From Prosapia bicincta (taxonomy: Eukaryota; Arthropoda; Insecta; Hemiptera; Cercopidae), in contig JBAIZL010000005.1 in the NCBI GenBank assembly GCA_036971475.1, forward strand, positions 173,219,386 through 173,283,385: a stretch of DNA of 64,000 nt. Direction: 5' to 3'. This document shows, piece by piece, positions 48,801 through 57,800 of the stretch. The position numbers and the translations under genes were made by a program. The first letter of the stretch is position 1, and each line of letters starts with the position of its first letter. Under the pieces are notes generated by a model. That model did no database searches. It worked only from the letters and a program-made list of their open reading frames with translations, and had not been told where the DNA came from.

Positions 48801-51800
48801 ATTTTTTCGTATCACTGATGACTGTCTGCGTTAGGCGGTATAATTTTTTTCGTTAAAATCATACACATGGGCATGGGAAATGAACACCAAATATTGTAAA
48901 CAGGATTAGTAGTTGAATTTTTTGTGATTATTAAGATCAGCGACTACCGCTCTGATTGGAAAAATATTTTTATTCCTGGTCAATTTGACCATGAATGGTC
49001 AATCTAAAAACGAATTTGAAGTTATTCTCAATGGCAAACATAAATTAAAATAAAATAAACTAACCACAAATGACTTTTTTCTTTTATTTAAAACCTTATG
49101 TACATTTCGATTGCATAGCAATCATCCTCAGAGGTAATTTGCAATTAAGTATATGGTATAGAGGTTTCATTTATTTATGTTTAACATTACGCCACAGTTG
49201 TTTTATACAGTTATAACCTAACCTAACCTGACCTAAATGCTTACGAACGCTCTGATTGCCAATTATTTATTCTTGTCAGAAGGATGCGAATCTTAACAGC
49301 AAACCCAAGCCATGTGACCCGCAAGATGCTTTCCGATTGGCCGACAGATGCCACGTGACTTTTCGACTGAAAAAGGCGTGAATTTGTTATTTTTAGCAGT
49401 AGACCAAAATCAACCATATTGGTTATAGTAGTCACGGGATCTGAAAGATGCTTTCCGATTGGCCGACAGATGCCGTCTGACTTTTCAACCGAAAAACCTT
49501 GTATTTAGAGTCTGATGGATCTTGCAACACATTTTTTTTTCGAAGCTTGTTTGTTGATGAAAGTCGGGTTATTGAGACTTTATGTTCGCACAACGTGCTC
49601 CTGACGAAGACGGACTGTTTGAAGTGTGATAACACCGTGAAGATCACAGACGACTTCAAGTTTAGATGTGGGAAGGTTATTTCATTGCCAAAAATAGCCC
49701 GAAAAAGTGTAGGTGGAGGGTTTCGGCAAACATCGGTTTATTTTTAAGAGCAAACCAAAGTGAGCATAAACCAACTCGGTGCAATATCAACTTTCTACCC
49801 ACCAAAATACCTCTAAGGTATTTTGCCCTAAAGTAGGTCAGGTTAGGTTAGTTTATTTCATGTTAATTTATGTTTGCCGTAAAAAAATAACAGCAGATTC
49901 GTGTTCAGCATGGTCAAATTGACCAGGAATCAAAATATTTCGCCAATCAGAGCAGTTGTCGCTGATCTTAATAATTACCAAATTTTTTTAAAATATAACT
50001 TTTCTATAGTAAAAACCATCTTAACTGGATACTTGACAGGTATTTTTTAATATAGTTAATTAATAACACAAAAACATATTTTAATAGGTATGTCTGCATA
50101 GCCTCAGTAAATGGAGATCATTCTTTCACTCTAGTTAAAGGTTAGCTTATGTGAGAATGAATAATTTTTTATAACGTAATAGGGCCTACTTTCTTTTTAA
50201 CTGTTTGTAGTATAACTATATTAAAAAGGAAAGAATTCCCCTTTGCTATTGTTTTTTAGCATTACCAATATTTTATTCATTACATTACCTTTTTACCATT
50301 TAGATAATTATTTGTAAAAATATATATATTAATGCAGTTGGACAACTATTTGAGTTTTGAGTTGAACACCAGTAAACTTATTCTCATTCAAACAACATTA
50401 TTTAGGTAACTAACCTATTAAATAGAAAAAATTGGATATTATCATGAGGTATACATGTTAGATTTGGGTTGTTAAAAGTTGTACTGATGCAAATATTTTA
50501 TCTACAAAATTATTAATCACTAAAACAATAGTTTATGACTATCCGAACTTTAAATTTAGTAAATTTGTTCAAACTTACTGAGACAGAACGTTTTCGATCG
50601 CTATGTGCCGATCTTCATCGAAAACCTACCTTTCAAACCGTCACTGCTTGACCCAACATCTTCAAGCAGAAGACATGATGAAGATCGGCACATAGTGATT
50701 GAAAACGTTCTGTCTCAGTAAGTTTTAACAAATTTACTAAATTTAAAGTTCGGATAGTCATAAACTATTGTTTAAGTGATTAATAAGATTCACCAAACGT
50801 AATGGACTACAAAATTATATATGGGATTATGTTTGAAAAGATAAGTTATATTTACAAAACCAAAATTTGTTACTTTTTAGGCAGTATTTATATTTTGCTA
50901 CACTTGAAATTGCCTGTTTCTCATTTAGAACACAGTTTTCCATAACATATATGAAGAGAAAAAAAATTGAAGTTTAACACCATTTCGTCAAATGTTAGGC
51001 CTTTTGTTTTTGTTTTTTAATGCATTATAAATTTATAAATATGCTACTATTCTACTTATAAATTAAATTATACATATTTATTGTGGTAATTGTGAGGAAG
51101 TTCATAGGTAACAACTCCTTTCAGAGTAAAGTTTTATTAACGTCTTACTTTTATAACATTGGTATTTTTCAGGTGACCAAAGAAAACCAGGTTTCAAATA
51201 TTATATGTCTCAGATGTATTAAGGAACTAACTAGCTGGTCTAAATTTCAAAATCAATGTTTAGAGCAACAGTCAACGAATGGCATTAGATGTGAAAATTC
51301 ACAAAATAATAATCCACACAGAAATTACGAATCAAAAATAATTGACGATTCAGTTGACGTATTTGAAGGCAATAGTAGTGATAGAGAGGAATTTTCAAGT
51401 TTTCATGCATCAAAAAAGAAACAAAAAACTGAAATTTTTGAAAAATGTTCAAGCTGTAAATCTGTTTTCAAAAATGTTAATGAACAAAGCATTCATCAAA
51501 AGACTGAAGATGGATGTTTTTTCACTTGCTCTCAATGCTTAAAACGATTCCGTTCAAAAGATATTTTAAGGTAAGTATCTCTAACCATAAAGGACATATT
51601 ATTTGATTCCATCTTTATTTGAGTTTCTAGTTTTTCACTAAAAACATATTTTGTTATGTTACACTTGCCTATAGTACAACTTAACCATTGAGTTGACAAT
51701 GGGACACATCTCCCGAAATGACTGTCCTCAATAATCAAATTAGTAAGTTCTACTATAGGCAAGTGTAACATAACAACAAATGTTTAAATGTTTTACTGCA

Positions 51801-54800
51801 TTAAGGACAGGTATGTATTTCTTAGTAATAATTTAGATTAATCAGCTCTTAAAGTATCGCTCTTTGGTACTTTATTTTATTGATTTTCTTTTCAGGAATC
51901 ATTTGGAAATTCATTCAAACACAGACAATTTTTGTTGTCATATGTGTGGATTACTGTTTCAAACTAGAAACCGTTTACATCATCACTTTCAATCTCACAA
52001 AACATCGAAACAATATCTGTGCAATTACTGTTCTAAAGAATTTTCTTGTATGTATGACTTAGAAAAGCATACTCGAACTCATACAGGTAACAGTTTAATT
52101 CCTTTATTCGTGAAGAGTAACATTTGATTACTAATATTATAGTTGTATTTTCCATACAATTTTTTTGCTATTTGCTTTCAGCTTATTTATGTTTTTCTTA
52201 AAATAACTAAAATATTCTCTTCTTTACTATGATTATGCTGGATATTTTATCAATTATATATTAATAATTAATTTTATAAAGTGCTATACTGAGAACAACA
52301 GTTTATTATGATTGAATATTTACTCAAATTTATAAATAAGAAATGGAAATATTAAACATATTAAGAAATATATTAACATGCAAAAACATTAAAAACTTTT
52401 AATTTTTACATGTATCTGAATTATTATTGAGTGCTGGAAGCTAACAACACAACAAAATAATGAGTCCTTTTGAATTTTGTAGTCCATTACGTTCGGTGAA
52501 AGTTAATTAATCACTTTTACATTAGTTTATGACTATCCGAACTTTAATTTTCTAAATTTGTAAAAACTGAAACTGAGACATGGAACAAATGTGTTGCTGA
52601 AACTAATTTACAAAATAAGTTTTAGTTTTAACAAATTTTAGTTTTAACAAATTTTAGTTACAAAATTTCTTAATCAAGAAAATATGTTAAATATGACGTA
52701 ATTGAAGTTATAAATTTGGCTACATTTACCTCTGATTTGGCTACTATAAATTGATATTAAATTTATAGAATCATAATTTAACTATAATTAATTACTTTTA
52801 AATATTATAAATTATAATTAAAAGAAACATGTTACAATTTCATTTCCAAACTCTCAGTTTACAAATAATTTATTTAATTAGTAGAGCACTCTCCTTTTTT
52901 TCCATTTTTTTTTTTGGTATATGAAGTAAGTCTATATTATTCTGAAACTTACTCTGACTTCTGTTAACAATGTTATAAAAAAAAAGTACTTTTCCCATTC
53001 TTTTTTTAAAATTAAATTAATAATATCTTCTTTTTCTAGTTAAAAAAATGTTAGTTTCGTTTACTTTTGTTTCCTCCAAGTACCCACCTACCTTGTTACA
53101 GTACTTTCCCCACATTTGTTTGTTTTTTTTTTAATAACATTTCTTTTAACATTACTATTCAATTCTGCTTTAATATAATAATGTTGATCTACCTTTTTTG
53201 GCATTAAAATATATCTGATATTTTATCATTTTGTTCTTTGCTAAATATTATAGATTCTCAAACCACCATTATGGGATTTTGTACCTGTGATTGTTCTAAT
53301 ATACCAATATTCTCAAGCTGCTTCATTGATACACTCTTTTAGTTGTTGGTACTTTTCTTCAGTTGTAATCTTCTCTTCCCATACTCTTTGTAATACATTT
53401 TGACTACTACTTTATCTCCAACGTATCAATTCTACTGTTAAAGCTCCTAACATAGAGTTTCCTTTTTAATTGATACTATCTTCACGTGAGCTAGTAGTTT
53501 TTAACTAAAAACAATTGTAAATATGTTACACTTGCCTATAGTAGCACTTACTTTTATAATTGTTGAGGACGACTGTTTCAGGAGATGAGTGTCACATTGT
53601 CAACTCATACCGTAACTCTACAAGACCATACTATAGGAAAGTGTGACATATTTACAAATGTTTTTAGATTTTCCTTGTTACTAGCTTTCCTATATTGTTC
53701 ATGATGATTGGCAAAATTTTACATTTTTATTAAGCTATTTATCATCTTGCCAAACCTTTTTTCCTTGTTTTTAATTTTCTTGTTGTTCGCCCAGTTCGTC
53801 CAATTAATTGTTGCAGAATTCATCCTCTGATCTGTTGTCTTTATTGTCACTAGGAGCATATATCACTATATTTTTGTTTTATCTACTGTGTTATATTTTG
53901 CTCATGTACTGCTTTCTAACTTATATATTTTTTCAATTGATACTCCTCTCTATTGATGAGGGGTTAGCCCATTTTTTTCTAGAGAATAAAAATTTTCCAT
54001 TAGGGTTTATTTCTGTAGATACAAAATTCCAGTTTTTAGATACCAGAAATTGCCTTCTTGCCTCTGTTTCACAGTGTACATTCATTGTACACAATACAAC
54101 CAGTGGTTCCTAGCCAGTGGTACAACCATGTTATACCTAATTGAAGATTCGGTATTAGACTACTGGCTAAGTAGTGTTTGTAACAGCCTCTTAAGCTTAT
54201 AAGTAAAGATTAAATTTTCTAAAAGTTACTTTTATGAAGGTAGTACCTTAAACATATTTTCTTCTATTGCTTGAAGTAGTCCACTTTTACAATATTCTTT
54301 TGCTTTAATGTGTCAAAAATATGTTAAGTTGTTTCTAATAATTAATTATAAGTAATACAGAAAAAGCTCTAACCTCAAATATTTTTATTCTAACCTAATG
54401 TACATTTCACTTACCAAGTAACCGTCCTCAGAGATATGACACAACGTAGTAGAGGGTTTTGTAGGATATTTACTATTAATAAACCACAGTAACTTATTCC
54501 AAATAATTAGCATTAATTAATTACTTACAATTTTGAAATTATATTTTATATTATTTATAATTAAAGGTTTATTAGATTAAATGGAAGACTGTAATACTGG
54601 GTAATGTACCCTTAGTAATAATCCTGACTGTTTTCATAGTATAGTCACATAGAAGAATATAAACACACTATAAAATATTTGCTTCTCTCTCCCCAATTCT
54701 GTATTATGAAATCCTGGATTATTACCTGTGTAAATCTTTTATCTCATATCCAATCGAAGAAATCTCAAATAAGTTCTACCAGAACTTGTAATTATTAGAT

Positions 54801-57800
54801 ATTATTATTCTTTTAATAATAAGTGGTTAGCAAGATTTTTATAAATTAAAGTATGATGTAATGTTAAATTAATTATTTAAACAGCATAAAACATAACTGC
54901 TAAGACTGACAAATTATTATTCTTTATAGAAATCATATAACAGTGATTGTACATGGTTTATCTGTTTATAGGGGAACGACCTTTTAAATGTGAAGATTGC
55001 GGTGCAACTTTTACTCAGAACTCGTTAATGGTTCGTCATGTTGAAGCAGTTCATAAGAAAACTAAAAGATTTACATGTTCACAATGTAGCAAGGCTTTTC
55101 TTTACAAAAACAATTTTGAAGGTACTGAAAAATAATATTCACACATGTAATATGTTAGAATATTATACTGAAAACTTAGTAGTCCATAAATAAGTTATAA
55201 ATTGTTGAACTGTAACTATTTATTTTAGAGTTTATTTTCAATAGTGTTTATGTTCCACTAAAAAAATACCTGCCTTGACTATACTTTACATTGTATACTG
55301 AGCTGTACAAATAATATTTTGTTTCAACGTAATTTACATGTTTGAATAGTTGACATTCGGATAATTGATGCCCGACTGTAGTTCACTTGATGTTTATGTA
55401 ATTTTCTGAACCAAATTATATATATATATATAAGATATATTGATATAAAAATACTAAAAACATGAAAAAATGTTGCCCAACAAAATAATAATTTTGAAAA
55501 AAATTACAAATCCAAGATAATTGTACGTGTTTTGTGTGTTGTGAGTGAGATTGAATCTGCCAGGTTTTATTATTTTTCTATCAGGGTGTCTAGCGACAGG
55601 GAAAACCTGGAAAAGTCAGGGAATTTCAAGATTCTGGAAAATTCAGGGAAAAATCAGGGAAAATTTTAAAAAATCGGGAAAATATTTATTTTGATTAGAA
55701 ACAAAACTAGTGGCCATTGCTCTCGAATATTTGGTATTGTAAGCCAGCGGGCTGGTTTAGGGGCAGGGCAGTCAGGAAATAACACTTCTTTATTTAGATG
55801 CCCATTATTTATTTGATAAGCCCGTTGCTATGACTTCAGGACTTACGTCAATAAATAATAAATGTGTCGAGTCGGTACAGCTGGGAAGTTTTAGCCTGGA
55901 CCGTGGTCTTGGGGTGCGCAGTGGTTTTGTTATCATATGGACGGGAGGGGATAACAGATAACTCAGTCTGTTTCTGACCACACAGAACGCTGTGTAAACA
56001 TTTGTAGCCAGCTATTTGTCTAGACTCGTGATAGTATGTGTTTTATTTGACGGTGATTATTTTTACACAGTTTATTTCAACATGGAAGGTTCCAGTTTTC
56101 ATTGCCGTAGCGGGCAATCGCGTCATGCAGATGTCGTCATTACCTCCCCTCCTTCCTTAGGATAAATATAAACTAAAAGATGAAGTGACCGAAGCAGAGA
56201 TTATATGGTGCGTGAATTTAGTAATGCAACACTTCTTTACGCAATGCAGAAAATAGTGTGTGCCTCTTTCCAAGGATGTTCCCTGATAGCACCGGTGCAC
56301 AGAACATGAGATTGCGGAAAAATAAAATTTCCTATAGTGTTGTATTCAGTTTATCAAATTATATTAAAGACCTGTTACTGACATCATTAAATTCAAATTC
56401 TAACTATGTAATTGGCTTTGATGAAAGTTTAAACAAAATATCACAAAGAGCCCAAATGGATTCGAGTGTTAGGTATTGGGATGCAGAGACGGATGAAGTG
56501 AAAGCTCGATATTTTTATTCTGTGTTCCTTACAGACACAAAAGCAAAAGAGTTACTCAATTCGTTCTTAAAAGGTGTTCAAAGTCTGGATTTATCCAAGA
56601 CCCTTCAGATATCAATGGATGGGCCCAATGTAAACTGGGGTTTCTATAAACATCTAAAAGAGGAAAAGTCAGGGAAAACTCAGGGAATTTCTTCAAGCTA
56701 TTTTACTAGACACCCTGTCTATGTTTCTTAAAACTCTTGAAAAAAACCTGGTAAAATGTTAACACTTTGATTAGCCACATGTGCATGCCCTGATATATGG
56801 CCTGGGAGTAACATATTTTTGAATTTTGTCATTGTCTAATTTTGTTCTTTATTTTTCTCTAATTTCTTAAAATTATCATATTATTTTTAATAATTGTTAT
56901 GAAAATATTTAATTTACTCATTTCTCTCATGTTAACCTAACCATACGTTACTTTTACTAACGATTTGTTTAATCATCTTTTTTTAATATAATATATTGTT
57001 GTTTGATATTTTCAGTATAATTTTTTCAAAAATAAAAGGCTATTTTTGTGCATTATATTGCTTGAATACACGTTTGCCTTTCAATGCTAAAATGCTTTCA
57101 TCTGTATATAAATCTTTGTATGGGTAAAATACAGATCTTATTTTTTACACATTTGTCAATTATTAGATGTATGTTGGGTTAGAAATTCCCTAACTTCATC
57201 CACCTATTCGTAGTATTCCTAGGTATAGTATTCAACCACCTATTCATTGTAAAATATCGCCCAAACTATAAAACGATAAATAAATACACGAGACAAACTA
57301 CACTTCCAGCATAAAAATAGACTTTGTGCACAAAAATGGTAGCTATGTACACTGTGTAGCGTTTACAGTCCAGTTAGTTCCAAATATTGAACCTAGTGTG
57401 CAGCACAATAAACAGAAAACAAATTGTAACAATATACAGGAATGCTAATCTGAGAGAAATGGTTGAAGATTTAAATTTAGGAATGCTCTTGCTGCACGTA
57501 GCTTGACCTCATGTACTAGTATGCGAATGTTAATTGAAGGGTTAAAACAATATACTTATAAGATTGTTAATTATCTGTTAATAGTTTCCCAAATGTATCC
57601 CATGGTCATATCAATGTTGTTGTTAACATTTTGAGGTTTTATTCACCACCTTTAAAATGTTGTAATTTTAATATTTTTATATCTTGTTTTGGATGGGATA
57701 TTTTGTTACAAGTAAGGTTTTGATTTATCTAAACATTTAAATATTGATATTCTAATTTAGGTGGGAATAATACCGTCACAGACATTTATATTGAAATTTA

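Larger units (their letters stand above)
48917..49995 (+). mobile_element. Merlin-like DNA transposon derivative with long TIRs
   Basis: Imperfect TIRs of about 130 bp: 48930-49065 (TTAAGATCAGCGACTACCGC, CTGGTCAATTTGACCATG, GGCAAACATAAATTAA) against 49840-49985 inverted. The interior holds a family B arm (49075-49135), a direct duplication (GATGCTTTCCGATTGGCCGA at about 49328 and 49449, period about 121 bp) and the 49499-49747 frame. Target-site duplication not established. Confidence 0.5.

Noticed and set aside
49200..49235. CCTAACCTAACCTGACCTAA resembling the insect telomere repeat TTAGG
   Set aside because: Only about four imperfect units. Similar short runs occur at 12290, 12865 and 49845 inside repeats, so they are not evidence of an interstitial telomere.
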